A stretch of DNA of 64,000 nucleotides from Bacilli bacterium (lineage in GTDB: Bacteria; Bacillota_I; Bacilli_A; RFN20; CAG-826): the NCBI GenBank assembly GCA_024408085.1, contig JAKSVH010000004.1:35268-99267 (forward strand), in the 5' to 3' direction. The notes below the pieces were generated by a model. The model worked only from the letters and a program-made list of their open reading frames with translations. It was not told the DNA's origin and searched no databases. Position 1 is the first letter of the stretch; each line of letters starts with the position of its first letter. Position numbers and translations under genes: made by a program. Below, in pieces: positions 18,185 through 27,997 of the stretch.

Positions 18185-18745
18185 ATGGAAGAAAAAGAAG
18201 AATTAGGCGAAAAGCATTGGTACATTGTTACCACTTATTCTCAACACGAGAGAAAAGCTGCTGAAAACCTTAGAAAAAGATTTGATCAACTCGGAATGGG
18301 TGATTTTATCACCAACATTTTAGTTGCTGAACAAGAAGTTCCAGTTTTAAAAGATGGATTGCCAACTGGCAAGACAAAAATGAAAAACTTATTCCCAGGA
18401 AACATTTTTGTTGAAATGTTCATGACAAATGAAAGCTGGTATCACGTCCGTAATACTCCAGGTGTCGTTGGTATCGTTGGTTCATCCGGTGGTGGACAAA
18501 AGCCAACTCCAGTTTCAAAAGAAGAAATTGAACCAGTCCTTAAACGTATGGGCATCATTGATTCAACAATGTACGACCATTACAACATTGGCGACTTGGT
18601 CAGAGTCATTAGAGGACCACTTGAAGGCACTGAAGGCAAGATCTTATCCATCAATAAGGAGACAGGTGCTTGTAGAGTTGAAACAATCTTCTTCGGTCGT
18701 TCAACTCCAGTCGATGTAGATTTCTCAGAAATTGAACGTCTATAA
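18185..18745 (+). CDS. nusG: Transcription termination/antitermination factor NusG
   Basis: A 186-residue NusG: NGN domain (HWYIVTTYSQHERKAAENL at the N-terminus, then the LFPGNIFVEM strand) and a C-terminal KOW domain (IGDLVRVIRGPLEGTEGKI). It couples RNA polymerase to ribosomes or Rho. A terminator follows directly, separating it from rplK, unlike the usual nusG-rplK linkage. Confidence 0.97.
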   Translation: MEEKEELGEKHWYIVTTYSQHERKAAENLRKRFDQLGMGDFITNILVAEQEVPVLKDGLPTGKTKMKNLFPGNIFVEMFMTNESWYHVRNTPGVVGIVGSSGGGQKPTPVSKEEIEPVLKRMGIIDSTMYDHYNIGDLVRVIRGPLEGTEGKILSINKETGACRVETIFFGRSTPVDVDFSEIERL

Positions 18746-18765
18746 TTGATACAAAATTGATAATT

Positions 18766-18793
18766 AACACACTACATAGTAGTGTGTTTTTTA
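18766..18793 (+). terminator. Terminator after nusG
   Basis: Perfect 10-bp stem (18766-18775 with 18779-18788), ATA loop, then a T run. Confidence 0.92.
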
Positions 18794-18808
18794 TTTACAA
18801 AAAATCTA

Positions 18809-18837
18809 TTGACTATATGAACAACTATTCATATAAT
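18809..18837 (+). promoter_or_regulatory. Metal-responsive promoter with ArsR-type operator
   Basis: TTGACT (18809-18814), 17-base spacer, TATAAT (18832-18837). The spacer holds the perfect inverted repeat ATATGAA-N6-TTCATAT (18815-18834), the established operator form of the ArsR/SmtB family (ATA..TGAACAA..ATTCA..AT). Binding would block polymerase directly. The start codon lies 4-7 bases after the -10 box. Confidence 0.9.
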
Positions 18838-18841
18838 AATA

Positions 18842-19213
18842 ATGATGAACTTTGAAAGAATTAATATTCAAACTATCAGAAAAATGGAGCAATTATTGAA
18901 GGTTGTTTCTGATCAAACACGCCTAAAAATAATGGTTTCACTTGTAAACGAGAGGGAATGCTCTTGTTGTTGCAGCGAACTTAACTGTTGCAGCAAATGT
19001 AGAGTCCTTTCTTGTATGATTGAGAAGTCTGTTTCCGAAATTGTCGAGGCTACAGGTTGTTCTCAATCACTTGTATCGCATCAATTAAAGATTTTAAGAG
19101 ATGCTGACATCGTCAAAACAAGAAGAGATGGCTTAAAAATCTATTATTCTTTAAAAGACGGGCACGTAAAAGAGCTTCTAAACGTAGTAAAAGAACATGT
19201 GGAGGAAAGATAA
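18842..19213 (+). CDS. ArsR/SmtB-family metal-sensing repressor with cysteine-rich insertion
   Basis: A 123-residue winged-helix repressor (recognition helix CSQSLVSHQLKILRDADIV at 73-91, wing RRDGLKIYYSL). Like CadC or SmtB it should leave its operator when zinc, cadmium or lead binds. Where CadC has the short ELCVC motif, this protein has eight cysteines in 19 residues (C40, C42, C43, C44, C49, C50, C53, C58), plus C73; this is far richer than usual. The transcript should start near 18844, so ATG 18845 rather than 18842 is the likely leaderless start. The stop overlaps the ribosome binding site of the ATPase gene. Confidence 0.9.
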   Translation: MMNFERINIQTIRKMEQLLKVVSDQTRLKIMVSLVNERECSCCCSELNCCSKCRVLSCMIEKSVSEIVEATGCSQSLVSHQLKILRDADIVKTRRDGLKIYYSLKDGHVKELLNVVKEHVEER

Positions 19214-19214
19214 T

Positions 19215-21374
19215 ATGTCAAAAAAGGTTGTTTATCACATTTCTGGATTCGATTGCGCCAACTGTGCAGCTAAAGTTGAGCGCTATTTGAACAAACAAGA
19301 AATTATTCACTCAGCAACAATCGATTTTTCGAATGAAAGGTTGTATATCAACTATAAGGATGAACCGCTTCAAACAGATGACTTAATTAAACTCATTAAA
19401 GAGGTTGAAGACGATCCATTAAGAATTGAAAAATTACAAGCCGGAAGAAACGTCAAAAATTCATTCCTTAATAAACACTTCTATTTCATGCTTGGAAGAA
19501 TCGCTTTTTCCGCAATTTTAATGCTCGTCACAAGATTGGCAATTCCTGAAAATATGTACGTTTTGCAGGCGATTTTGTATGGAATTGCCGCATTTGTTTG
19601 CTTATATGATATTGTTTGGAGAGTAATAAAAAACATCATAAAATTGCGCAATCCAATCGACATGAATTTGCTTTTAACATTGTCAACAGTTGGCGTTTTT
19701 ACTCTTTCAATTTTAGTCACAAAAGGAGTAATGGAACCAGGTAATTTTGAAGTCGATTTGATGGACGGAGTAATGGTTATTGTTTTATTCCAAATCGGTG
19801 AATTATTTGAGCACATTGCAACCGGCAAATCAAAAGATGCAATTTCAAATGCAATTGACCTTCGTGCTGATACAGCAAACTTAATTACTGACAACAAAGT
19901 TGTAGAAGTAAAACCTGAAACACTTAAGGTTGGAGACAAAATCATTGTTAGAATTGGTGAAATTGTTCCAGCAGATGGAGAAATTATTGATGGACAAGGC
20001 ACACTTGATGTTTCTTCATTAACCGGCGAGCCAATGCCTGTTGATGCGCTTGTAGGTCACAATGCTTTAAGTGGATCAATTTTAAGAAGTGGTTCTATAA
20101 CAATTAAGGTCAATAAAGTCTTTGCAGATTCAACCATTTCTAAGATTCTTGAACTTGTTCAATCAAGTGGTGAAAGAAAGGCAAAAGCTGAGAAATTCAT
20201 TACAAAATTCGCACGAATTTACACTCCAGTTGTATTTTTGACTGGTATTTTATTTGCCGTAATTAGTGGATTGGTTAGCCACATTTGGACCCAATCAATC
20301 TTTGGCGGTTTAGCCATTCTTGTTGTCTCTTGTCCATGTGCAATTGTTATTTCTGTTCCTCTTGCTTATTTCGCTGGAATTGGACTTGCATCACGTCGTG
20401 GTATTGTTATCAAAGGTGCCAACTACTTAGATTCTCTTTGTAAAGTTGGAACTTTGTTTATAGATAAGACTGGAACTCTCACTTATGGAAATTTTGAAGT
20501 AAGCGAGTTAGTTCCAGTCGAAGTAAGTGAAAAAGAATTAGAGACTGCTCTATTAGCTGCAGAATCACGTTCTAATCACCCAATTGCTAAAGCAATATGT
20601 TTGCACAAAAACGTTTCTTCATTAGCTCTTTTACAAAAGAATTATGAGGAAGTTCCAGGTCTTGGGGTTAAGACTGAGTTTGAAGGGAATGTCATTTTAG
20701 CAGGCAATGTTGATCTTCTTAAAAATGAAGGAATTGTTGTGAAAGAAGCTGATGTTGGTGGTACAGCAATTTATGTTGCAAAAAACGGAAAGTACATTGG
20801 TCATGTTGTGCTCAAAGATGTTGTTAGAGATAAAGCAAAATTATTGGTCAAAAAGTTAAACGAAATGGGCATTAAAATTGTCTTACTTTCTGGTGATAAA
20901 GAAACCACAGTTAAAGAGGTTGCAGATGCCGTTGGAATCAAGGAATATCATGCCAAACTTTTACCTCAAGATAAGACAAAATATGTGGAAAAAGCTATAG
21001 ATTTTGCTGAAAAAGGCCACTTAATTGCGTTTGCAGGCGACGGTATAAATGATACCCCATCAATCATCAGAGCAGACGTAGGTTTTGCTATGGGCGGAAT
21101 CGGTTCTGATGTTGCTGTAGAGAACTCTGATGTTGTCATTATGCAAGACCATCCATTAAAGATTTATGACTCAATCAAAATTGCAAAGAAAACAAAGTTC
21201 GTCGCAATCTTTAATATTGTGTTCGCATTGCTTATTAAAGTAGTGGTCATCTCGTTAATTTTGGCTGACGTTTTAGGCAAGGCATCCATGCTCGTAGCCG
21301 TACTCGCAGACACAGGCTTAACCGTGCTCCTTACACTACATTCTTTATCATTAATTTATAGAAAAATTAAGTAA
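19215..21374 (+). CDS. Zn/Cd/Pb-translocating P1B-type ATPase
   Basis: A 719-residue metal-efflux ATPase of the ZntA/CadA type. In order: an N-terminal heavy-metal domain with GFDCANC, transmembrane helices, actuator loop SSLTGEPMPVD, the membrane metal site CPC (SCPCAIVISVP), phosphorylation site DKTGTLT, SNHP, GDGINDTPS hinge, and LADTG in the last helix, the aspartate typical of the Zn/Cd/Pb group. It exports divalent soft metals. The start is ATG 19215 behind GGAGGAAAG; an in-frame ATG at 19197 lies inside arsR and lacks a site. Co-transcribed with and controlled by the upstream repressor. Confidence 0.93.
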   Translation: MSKKVVYHISGFDCANCAAKVERYLNKQEIIHSATIDFSNERLYINYKDEPLQTDDLIKLIKEVEDDPLRIEKLQAGRNVKNSFLNKHFYFMLGRIAFSAILMLVTRLAIPENMYVLQAILYGIAAFVCLYDIVWRVIKNIIKLRNPIDMNLLLTLSTVGVFTLSILVTKGVMEPGNFEVDLMDGVMVIVLFQIGELFEHIATGKSKDAISNAIDLRADTANLITDNKVVEVKPETLKVGDKIIVRIGEIVPADGEIIDGQGTLDVSSLTGEPMPVDALVGHNALSGSILRSGSITIKVNKVFADSTISKILELVQSSGERKAKAEKFITKFARIYTPVVFLTGILFAVISGLVSHIWTQSIFGGLAILVVSCPCAIVISVPLAYFAGIGLASRRGIVIKGANYLDSLCKVGTLFIDKTGTLTYGNFEVSELVPVEVSEKELETALLAAESRSNHPIAKAICLHKNVSSLALLQKNYEEVPGLGVKTEFEGNVILAGNVDLLKNEGIVVKEADVGGTAIYVAKNGKYIGHVVLKDVVRDKAKLLVKKLNEMGIKIVLLSGDKETTVKEVADAVGIKEYHAKLLPQDKTKYVEKAIDFAEKGHLIAFAGDGINDTPSIIRADVGFAMGGIGSDVAVENSDVVIMQDHPLKIYDSIKIAKKTKFVAIFNIVFALLIKVVVISLILADVLGKASMLVAVLADTGLTVLLTLHSLSLIYRKIK

Positions 21375-21397
21375 AGTTAAATACAATGTATTTATAG

Positions 21398-21434
21398 AAA
21401 GTTTTGTTGGGTAATCTAGCAAAACTTTTTTAAA
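21398..21434 (+). terminator. Terminator of the metal-efflux operon
   Basis: AAAGTTTTG (21398-21406) pairs with CAAAACTTT (21420-21428) around a 13-base loop, followed by T-rich sequence. Confidence 0.75.
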
Positions 21435-21440
21435 ATTTTC

Positions 21441-21469
21441 TTTACACGCACATACCTATCATATATAAT
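21441..21469 (+). promoter_or_regulatory. rplK operon promoter
   Basis: TTTACA (21441-21446), 17-base spacer, TATAAT (21464-21469). It gives a leader of about 125 bases before rplK. Confidence 0.85.
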
Positions 21470-21475
21470 ACACAC

Positions 21476-21600
21476 GCACTTTGTTCGCTGAATGAGAGAG
21501 CGCGCAAGTGTTATATACGTATCGTGGAAGGACCAAACGATCGGTCCAAAATAGACCACGACACGGACAAATCTAAAGGAAGAAAAGGAGGAAATGTCAC
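21476..21600 (+). promoter_or_regulatory. Structured 5' leader of rplK-rplA (candidate L1 autoregulatory site)
   Basis: Two hairpins are visible. The first pairs CACTT (21477-21481) with AAGTG (21506-21510) around CGCT/AGCG. The second pairs TCGTGG (21522-21527) with CCACGA (21556-21561), then, across an asymmetric internal loop of 2 and 8 bases, GGACC (21530-21534) with GGTCC (21543-21547). L1 is known to repress its own operon by binding a leader with an asymmetric internal loop that mimics 23S rRNA; this hairpin has that general shape, but the specific L1 consensus was not verified. The AGGAGG site follows at 21585-21592. Confidence 0.5.
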
Positions 21601-22011
21601 GTGAGTAAAAGAATCGTCAAAGTTGTTAAGATGGAACTCCCAGGCGGCGAAGCTAAACCAGGACCAAAACTTGCTTCAGCAGGTGTCGTCATGCCAAAGT
21701 TCTGTACAGACTTTAATGCAAAGACTGCAGACAGAAAAGGCGAAATCGTTCCAGTCATTATTACAGCTTATGAAGACAAATCTCATGACTTTGTAATCAA
21801 GACTTCTCCAGTTGCAGGATTAATCCTTAAAGCAGCAGGTGTCAAAAAAGGTTCAGCAAACCCAAAAGTTATCGTTGGATCAATCACCAAAGCACAACTT
21901 AGAGAAATCGCAGAATACAAGTTACCAGACCTTAACTGTGACGACGTTGAATCAGCAATGAAGATTGTTGAAGGTTCATGCCGTAACATGGGTATCTCAG
22001 TGAAAGACTAA
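21601..22011 (+). CDS. rplK: 50S ribosomal protein L11
   Basis: A 136-residue L11 (MSKRIVKVVKMELPGGEAKPG start, GPKLASAGVVMPKFC, and GSITKAQLREIAEYK near the C-terminus). It binds the GTPase-associated region of 23S rRNA. It begins with GTG (21601), nine bases after AGGAGG. The protein is a little shorter than the usual 141 residues. rplA follows two bases on. Confidence 0.95.
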   Translation: MSKRIVKVVKMELPGGEAKPGPKLASAGVVMPKFCTDFNAKTADRKGEIVPVIITAYEDKSHDFVIKTSPVAGLILKAAGVKKGSANPKVIVGSITKAQLREIAEYKLPDLNCDDVESAMKIVEGSCRNMGISVKD

Positions 22012-22013
22012 TT

Positions 22014-22694
22014 ATGAAATTCGGTAAGAACTACAAAAAGGTCGCAGAACTCGTAGATTCCACAAAGGTTTATTCCATTAAGGAAGCATGTGATCTTGTC
22101 AAGAAAACATCAACCGTCAAATTTGACGCAACAGTCGATGTCTCATTCCATTTTAATGTTGATACCACACAAGCAGATCAACAAATCAGAGGTACTCTCA
22201 TACTCCCAAACGGAAACGGAAAGAGCAAAAAGATTTGCGCAATCACATCCAAGGTTGAGGATGCAAAAGCAGCCGGTGCGGATTTTGCCGGAGGCAAGGA
22301 ATTAATTGAAAAAATCCAAAAAGAGAATTGGTTCGAATTCGATGTAATCGTCGCTACACCAGAAATGATGGGCGAACTTGGTAAAATTGCTCGTATTTTA
22401 GGTCCAAAAGGCTTAATGCCAAACCCAAAAGCAGGAACAGTTGCACCAGATATTGCTAAAGCAATCAAAGAATTCAAACTTGGAAAAGTTGAATACCGTC
22501 TCGATAAAGATGCAAATATGCATTTATCAATCGGTCGTGTTAGCTTCGACAGTGCCAAACTCGTAGAGAACCTTGAAGCATTAGTCTCAACACTCTTAAG
22601 AGTGAGACCAGCTGCTGTAAAAGGTATCTACATCAAAAATGCCGTTGTACATACTACAATGGGCCCATCAATTCACTTCGCAATCGGCGAATAA
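22014..22694 (+). CDS. rplA: 50S ribosomal protein L1
   Basis: A 226-residue L1 of the ribosomal L1 stalk. The signature GKIARILGPKGLMPNPKAGT is clear in the middle, and the two-domain layout and length are normal. The start follows the rplK stop by two bases without a strong ribosome binding site, which suggests coupled translation, as expected for an autoregulated L11-L1 operon. Confidence 0.96.
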   Translation: MKFGKNYKKVAELVDSTKVYSIKEACDLVKKTSTVKFDATVDVSFHFNVDTTQADQQIRGTLILPNGNGKSKKICAITSKVEDAKAAGADFAGGKELIEKIQKENWFEFDVIVATPEMMGELGKIARILGPKGLMPNPKAGTVAPDIAKAIKEFKLGKVEYRLDKDANMHLSIGRVSFDSAKLVENLEALVSTLLRVRPAAVKGIYIKNAVVHTTMGPSIHFAIGE

Positions 22695-22699
22695 TTGAT

Positions 22700-22800
22700 T
22701 AACGAGCACAATATATCTAAGACAGTAACGGCCACGGGGCTTAATAATGTTACCGAGGTGTATTAAAACCAATATATTGGAGCCTCAAATTGACTATTAA
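22700..22800 (+). ncRNA. L10 leader (rplJ-rplL autoregulatory RNA)
   Basis: The region between rplA and rplJ has the L10-leader features: AAGACAGTAAC, a stem GTAAC (22725-22729) with GTTAC (22749-22753) followed by the conserved CCGAGGTG, and a downstream hairpin CCAATATATTGG (22769-22780) leading to GCCTC, which can pair with GAGG (22755-22758). L10(L12)4 binding to this leader is the known control of rplJ-rplL in Firmicutes. Assigned from recalled family features, not from a covariance search. Confidence 0.8.
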
Positions 22801-22817
22801 AAAAAGGAGGTAGAACA

Positions 22818-23306
22818 ATGAATCAAGAAACTCTCAAGTCCAAGAAAGAGATCGTTGCTAAGATTTCCGATTCCTTCAAAGAATCAGCATCTATGACAAT
22901 TGTCGAATACCGTGGATTAACAGTCGCTGAATTAAGCGAACTCAGAAAGCAACTTAAAGCCGTTGGTGCATCATTCAATGTTTACAAGAACACACTTGTT
23001 ACAAAAGCAAGCGCAGATCTTGGTTACAGTGAACTTGACCAATACTTAACTGGTTCAAATGCCTACGTCTTCTCCAAAGAAATCAATGCTGGACCAAAAG
23101 TACTTGCAAAATTTGCTAAGAAAAATGAACTCTTAGTAATCAAAGCAGGTTTAGCTGAAGGTAAAGTCATGGATGCAGCAGGAATGAAGACAATTGCATC
23201 ATTACCAGACAAGAACGGTTTATTATCCATGTTCTTATCGTGCTTAAATGCACCTATCCAAAAATTCGCTGCTACAGTCAAAGCAGTTGCGGATAGCAAA
23301 AATTAA
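22818..23306 (+). CDS. rplJ: 50S ribosomal protein L10
   Basis: A 162-residue L10, base of the L7/L12 stalk. The MTIVEYRGLTVAELSELRKQL stretch with the YRGLT motif and the alpha-helical C-terminal tail that binds L12 dimers are visible. A strong AAAGGAGG site is nine bases upstream. It lies downstream of the L10 leader and 21 bases before rplL. Confidence 0.96.
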   Translation: MNQETLKSKKEIVAKISDSFKESASMTIVEYRGLTVAELSELRKQLKAVGASFNVYKNTLVTKASADLGYSELDQYLTGSNAYVFSKEINAGPKVLAKFAKKNELLVIKAGLAEGKVMDAAGMKTIASLPDKNGLLSMFLSCLNAPIQKFAATVKAVADSKN

Positions 23307-23327
23307 TGCCTATAGGAGGAACTTATT

Positions 23328-23705
23328 ATGGCAAAGTTAACAAACGAAGAAATCATTGCTTCATTAAAGGAAATGTCAATCGTTGAATTAAACGATCTTG
23401 TCAAAGCCGTTGAAGCAGAATTTGGCGTCACTGCAGCAGTCGCAGCAGCAGGCCCAGCAGCAGCTCCAGCAGAAGAAGAAGCTGCAAAAGGACCAACAGA
23501 CGTTACATTAGTTCTTAAAGCATGCGGTATGCAAAAAGTCGCAGTCATCAAAGCAGTTCAAGCAATCACAGGTCTCGGACTTATGGATGCAAAGAAACTT
23601 GTTGATGGTGCACCATGCAACATTAAAGAACACATTTCACCAGTCGAAGCAGAAGAACACAAGAAAGCTCTTGTTGCTGCTGGTGCAGAAGTTGAAATTA
23701 AATAA
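23328..23705 (+). CDS. rplL: 50S ribosomal protein L7/L12
   Basis: A 125-residue stalk protein: N-terminal dimerisation helices (1-30), Ala/Pro-rich hinge (about 38-56), and the globular domain with [23 protein letters not shown] that recruits translation factors. AGGAGG precedes the start. Normal length. Confidence 0.97.
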   Translation: MAKLTNEEIIASLKEMSIVELNDLVKAVEAEFGVTAAVAAAGPAAAPAEEEAAKGPTDVTLVLKACGMQKVAVIKAVQAITGLGLMDAKKLVDGAPCNIKEHISPVEAEEHKKALVAAGAEVEIK

Positions 23706-23738
23706 TTTATTTAATTCAATTCTTATCCGTATCTAAAG

Positions 23739-24338
23739 ATGTCTCATTATTTTGAAAATGATGAAACCTTGGAATCAAGTCCAAGAAATGTTTACTACGT
23801 CTTTAATGACGTAAATTTCTCTTTAGAATCGGATACCGGTGTTTTTTCCAAGAATAAATTAGATAAGGGAAGTGAGCTTCTCATTGAGACGCTCCTTCCC
23901 CTTGATCTTGGATCAAACTTACTAGATCTTGGATGTGGAATAGGCCCGATAGGCTTAACATTGGCATATTTCCACCCAGGGTTAAACGTCACTTGTTCAG
24001 ACGTTAATATGCGCGCGCTAGGCTTGTGTAAGCGCAACGCAGCCACGCTCAAGTTAGGCCAACGAGTCACTGTCCTTCAAAGTGACATCTATACAGAGAT
24101 TGAAGGAAAATTCGATTCAATTGTGAGTAATCCACCTATTCGTGCTGGTAAAAGAGTTACCTACGAAATCTATAGAGGTGCATTATCTCATCTAGTTGAT
24201 GGCGGTTCACTTTATGTAGTTATAAGAAAGCAGCAGGGTGCGATGTCCGTAAAGACCTACCTAGAAGAGCTGTTTGGAAACGTAGCTGTTCTAGCTAGGG
24301 AAAAAGGTTATTACATCCTTAAAGCTTCAAAGAAGTGA
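23739..24338 (+). CDS. Class I SAM methyltransferase, RsmC-like (16S rRNA G1207)
   Basis: A 199-residue methyltransferase of the RsmC/YbxB type. It has the motif I glycine loop LLDLGCGIGPIGL (around 65-77), an acidic SDVN motif II, and the catalytic SNPPI (NPPF variant) near residue 132. It sits between rplL and rpoB, the place of ybxB in Bacillus. There is no clear ribosome binding site upstream of the ATG and no terminator after rplL. Target base inferred from family only. Confidence 0.85.
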   Translation: MSHYFENDETLESSPRNVYYVFNDVNFSLESDTGVFSKNKLDKGSELLIETLLPLDLGSNLLDLGCGIGPIGLTLAYFHPGLNVTCSDVNMRALGLCKRNAATLKLGQRVTVLQSDIYTEIEGKFDSIVSNPPIRAGKRVTYEIYRGALSHLVDGGSLYVVIRKQQGAMSVKTYLEELFGNVAVLAREKGYYILKASKK

Positions 24339-24358
24339 ATTGAAAGGAGCCAATTTAT

Positions 24359-27300
24359 ATGAGCAAATCATACAAGGATTACCCAGTACTTCCAACCGGT
24401 AGAATTAACTTCTCCAAAATTTCAGGAAGTCTTGAGTTACCAAATCTTGTAGAAATTCAAACAGATTCCTACAAATGGTTCTTAGAAAAAGGCATTCAAG
24501 AAGTCATGAACGAAGTCTTCCCAATTGCCTCTTACACAGAAACATCATTTATTGATTTCATTTCTTGTGAGTTAAGAGAACCAAAGTATTCATACTTAAA
24601 ATGTAAGGAACACGATTACACTTACTCATCAAAACTTTACGTTAAATTACGTTTACGTAACGTTGGTGATGGTGAAATGAAGGAAGAAGAAGTCTTCATG
24701 GGTGATATCCCACTTATGACTGAATCTGGAACATTCATCGTCAATGGTGCAGAAAGAGTTATTGTTTCCCAAATCGTTCGTTCACCAGGTGCATACATTT
24801 CAACTGAAATGGATAAATCCGGCAAGATGATTTACAATGCCGACTTAATCCCATCACGTGGCACATGGTTAGAATTCGAAACTGATCAAAAAGGATTAAT
24901 TAATGTCCGCATCGACCGTCAAAAGAAGATGCCAGCAACCATTATTCTTAAAGCTTTAGGTCTTGATGATCCAAAGATGTTAAGAAAACTTTTTGGTAGA
25001 AATGAAATGCTTGAAGCAACAGTTGAAAAGGACAAAGACATTGTCACTCCATTTGATGCTTTAGTTTACATTTTCAAGAAGTTAAAACCAGGCGAGCCAA
25101 TTACTCCAGAAGGTGTTGCAAACTTCTTAATCCAAAAATTCTTTGATCACAAACGTTATGACTTAGGTAGAGCCGGACGTTATAAATATCGTAGCAAACT
25201 CGGTATCTATAACCGTTTAGCAGGTCGTTACCTTGCAGAGAATTTAGTCTCCGCAGATGGCGAAATTGTTAAGATGAAAGGCGAATACATTTCCAAGTCA
25301 GACGTCTTACACCTCATGGATGAAGAATTCTTTGAAAAAGGAGCCCATGAGACAACAATTAAAGCAAATAAAGCCCTTATTGAAGCACTTGATAGAGCTG
25401 CTCCAAAAGGTAAAGCTGATCCAGAAATCGCTCAAGGATTCTCTGGTAAAGTCAATATGGTTAAAGTCTACGTCGATGAAAAGATGGATGAAGTCCAAAA
25501 CGTCGTCGGTACAGATCTTAACCTCACAGTTGAATGTCTCACATTCTCCGATATCATTGCTATTTTCTCTTATTTAATGAATATTATGGCAGGATTCGGT
25601 GATGTCGATGATATTGATAACCTTGGCAACAGACGTATTCGTTGTGTTGGTGAATTAATTCAAACACAATTTAGAATTGGTCTTACCAAGATGGTCAAAA
25701 CCGTTCAACAAAAGATGTCCATTTCTGATATGAAGACTTCTTCAATTAAATCATTAATGAACATCAAACCATTAACATCCACAATCCGTGAATTCTTTGC
25801 AAGTTCACAACTTTCACAATTCATGGATCAAACAAACCCACTTTCAGAGTTAGCAAATAAACGTCGTATTTCCGCTTTAGGTCAAGGCGGTATTACCCGT
25901 GATAGAGCATCTATGGCTGTCCGTGACGTTCACCCAACACACTACGGTCGTATTTGTCCAATTGAAACTCCAGAAGGTCAAAACATTGGTCTTATTAATA
26001 ACTTAGCTACATACGCAAAAGTTAACCAATACGGATTTATTGAAACTCCATACCGTGTTGTTGAAAAAGGCGGTAAAGTCACAGACAAGTCTGTCTATTT
26101 ATCAGCAGATATGGAACGCGATCACTATATCGCACAAGCTAACGTTAAGATTGACGAAAACGGATTCATCAAAGATGAAGAAGTTGTCGCACGTCACAAT
26201 GGCGAAAACGTTTTAGTTTCACCAGAATTAATTGACTACATCGACGTTAGTCCAAAACAAATCGTTTCTATTGCTGCTGCATGTATTCCATTCCTTGAGA
26301 ACGACGACGCAAAGCGTGCTCTTATGGGTGCTAACATGCAACGTCAAGCCTTACCACTTCTCCGTCCAGAAGTTCCATATGTTGGAACAGGCGTTGAACA
26401 CAGAGTCGCAAAAGATGCAGGTTTAGCAGTTATTTCTGCATCAGAAGGTACTGTTGAATACGTCGATTCAAGACAAATTGTTGTCAAAGAAGCAAAAGGC
26501 AAACGTGTCTATGATTTACAAAAATTCCAACGTTCAAATCAAGGCACATGTATTAACCAACACGCTATCGTCAAAGTTGGCGATAAAGTTAAACCAGGCG
26601 ATGTAATCGCAGATGGTCCATCCATGAAGAATGGTGACCTTGCATTAGGTCAAAACGTTACCATCGCATTTATGACCTGGGATGGTTATAACTACGAAGA
26701 CGCTGTCATTATGTCTGAGCGTCTTGTCAAAGATGATGTCTATACAACAATCCACATCGAAGAATACACAATTGATTGCCGTGACACAAAACTTGGTCCA
26801 GAGGAAATTACTCGTGATATTCCAAACGTTTCCGAAGAAGCACGTGCTTACTTAGATGAAAACGGCATTATTCTTAAAGGTGTTGAAGTTAAAGAAGGCG
26901 ACATTCTTGTTGGTAAAACAACTCCAAAAGGACAAAGTGAACCAACTCCAGAAGAAAAACTTCTCATGGCCATCTTTGCTGAAAAGACAAAAGATACAAA
27001 GGATTCCTCATTACGTGTCCCACACGGTGGTGCAGGTATCGTTGTAGATGTTAAGATCGCTACAAGAGAAAATGGCGATGAACTCCCTCCAGGAGTTAAG
27101 AAATCCGTTAGAGTTTATATCGCTCAAAAGAGAAAAATCTCTGAAGGTGATAAGATGTCAGGACGTCACGGTAACAAAGGTGTTATTTCACGTATTCTTC
27201 CAGTCGAAGATATGCCATACCTTGCCGATGGTACTCCAGTTGACATTATGTTAAACCCACTCGGTGTTCCATCTCGTATGAACATCGGTCAGATTCTCGA

Positions 27301-27979
27301 AATTCACTTAGGTCTTGCTTGCCAAAAACTTGGTATTAAGATTGCTACACCAGTTTTCGACGGTATTAGCAACGAAGAAATCTATGATTTAATGGATAAA
27401 GCTGGACTTGATAAAGATGGTAAGACCGTCTTATACGATGGCCGTACTGGTGAAAGATTCGATGAAAGAATCTCCGTTGGCGTTATGTATATGATTAAGC
27501 TCGTCCACATGGTTGATGATAAGATTCACGCCCGTGCAACAGGACCATACAGCTTAGTTACACAACAACCACTCGGTGGTAAAGCTCAAAACGGTGGTCA
27601 AAGATTCGGTGAAATGGAAGTCTGGGCTCTTGAAGCTTATGGTGCTTCCCACACATTACAAGAAATCTTAACCATTAAATCCGATGATAGAGTCGGTCGT
27701 AGAAAAACCTACGAAGCAATTATTAAAGGACAAGACATTCCTGAACCAGGCATTCCTGAGGCATTCAATGTTCTTGTTAAGGAATTAAGCGCACTTTGTA
27801 TGGATGTTAGACTTGTCGACAAAGACGGTCATAAGATCGATACTGAAGCCCTCGCAAGAGAAGCTCAAAAAGAAGAGCGTAAGATTAATTCATCTATTCG
27901 TAACCTCACTGGTGAAAACCACAGTGATGAACTCGGTATTGTTAGCGATGAAGATGCTAACGAATACCTCGAGAAATAA
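24359..27979 (+). CDS. rpoB: RNA polymerase beta subunit
   Basis: A 1206-residue beta subunit. The rifampicin-binding cluster ([17 protein letters not shown] onward) is near residues 481-515, the catalytic-region motifs [10 protein letters not shown] and the C-terminal [18 protein letters not shown] are intact. At the position equivalent to E. coli H526 the residue is Asn (N500, codon 25856-25858), a change associated with natural rifampicin resistance in mollicutes. AAAGGAG precedes the start. rpoC follows after 18 bases. Confidence 0.98.
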   Translation: MSKSYKDYPVLPTGRINFSKISGSLELPNLVEIQTDSYKWFLEKGIQEVMNEVFPIASYTETSFIDFISCELREPKYSYLKCKEHDYTYSSKLYVKLRLRNVGDGEMKEEEVFMGDIPLMTESGTFIVNGAERVIVSQIVRSPGAYISTEMDKSGKMIYNADLIPSRGTWLEFETDQKGLINVRIDRQKKMPATIILKALGLDDPKMLRKLFGRNEMLEATVEKDKDIVTPFDALVYIFKKLKPGEPITPEGVANFLIQKFFDHKRYDLGRAGRYKYRSKLGIYNRLAGRYLAENLVSADGEIVKMKGEYISKSDVLHLMDEEFFEKGAHETTIKANKALIEALDRAAPKGKADPEIAQGFSGKVNMVKVYVDEKMDEVQNVVGTDLNLTVECLTFSDIIAIFSYLMNIMAGFGDVDDIDNLGNRRIRCVGELIQTQFRIGLTKMVKTVQQKMSISDMKTSSIKSLMNIKPLTSTIREFFASSQLSQFMDQTNPLSELANKRRISALGQGGITRDRASMAVRDVHPTHYGRICPIETPEGQNIGLINNLATYAKVNQYGFIETPYRVVEKGGKVTDKSVYLSADMERDHYIAQANVKIDENGFIKDEEVVARHNGENVLVSPELIDYIDVSPKQIVSIAAACIPFLENDDAKRALMGANMQRQALPLLRPEVPYVGTGVEHRVAKDAGLAVISASEGTVEYVDSRQIVVKEAKGKRVYDLQKFQRSNQGTCINQHAIVKVGDKVKPGDVIADGPSMKNGDLALGQNVTIAFMTWDGYNYEDAVIMSERLVKDDVYTTIHIEEYTIDCRDTKLGPEEITRDIPNVSEEARAYLDENGIILKGVEVKEGDILVGKTTPKGQSEPTPEEKLLMAIFAEKTKDTKDSSLRVPHGGAGIVVDVKIATRENGDELPPGVKKSVRVYIAQKRKISEGDKMSGRHGNKGVISRILPVEDMPYLADGTPVDIMLNPLGVPSRMNIGQILEIHLGLACQKLGIKIATPVFDGISNEEIYDLMDKAGLDKDGKTVLYDGRTGERFDERISVGVMYMIKLVHMVDDKIHARATGPYSLVTQQPLGGKAQNGGQRFGEMEVWALEAYGASHTLQEILTIKSDDRVGRRKTYEAIIKGQDIPEPGIPEAFNVLVKELSALCMDVRLVDKDGHKIDTEALAREAQKEERKINSSIRNLTGENHSDELGIVSDEDANEYLEK

Positions 27980-27997
27980 GGAAAGGAGATTTAGATT

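Noticed and set aside
17869..18234. 121-codon open frame on the - strand across rpmG and secE
   Set aside because: The + strand holds two essential, well-conserved genes there, and no promoter or ribosome binding site faces the other way.
19481..20002. 173-codon open frame on the - strand
   Set aside because: It lies wholly within the P-type ATPase gene, whose motifs are intact; the antisense product shows no known features.
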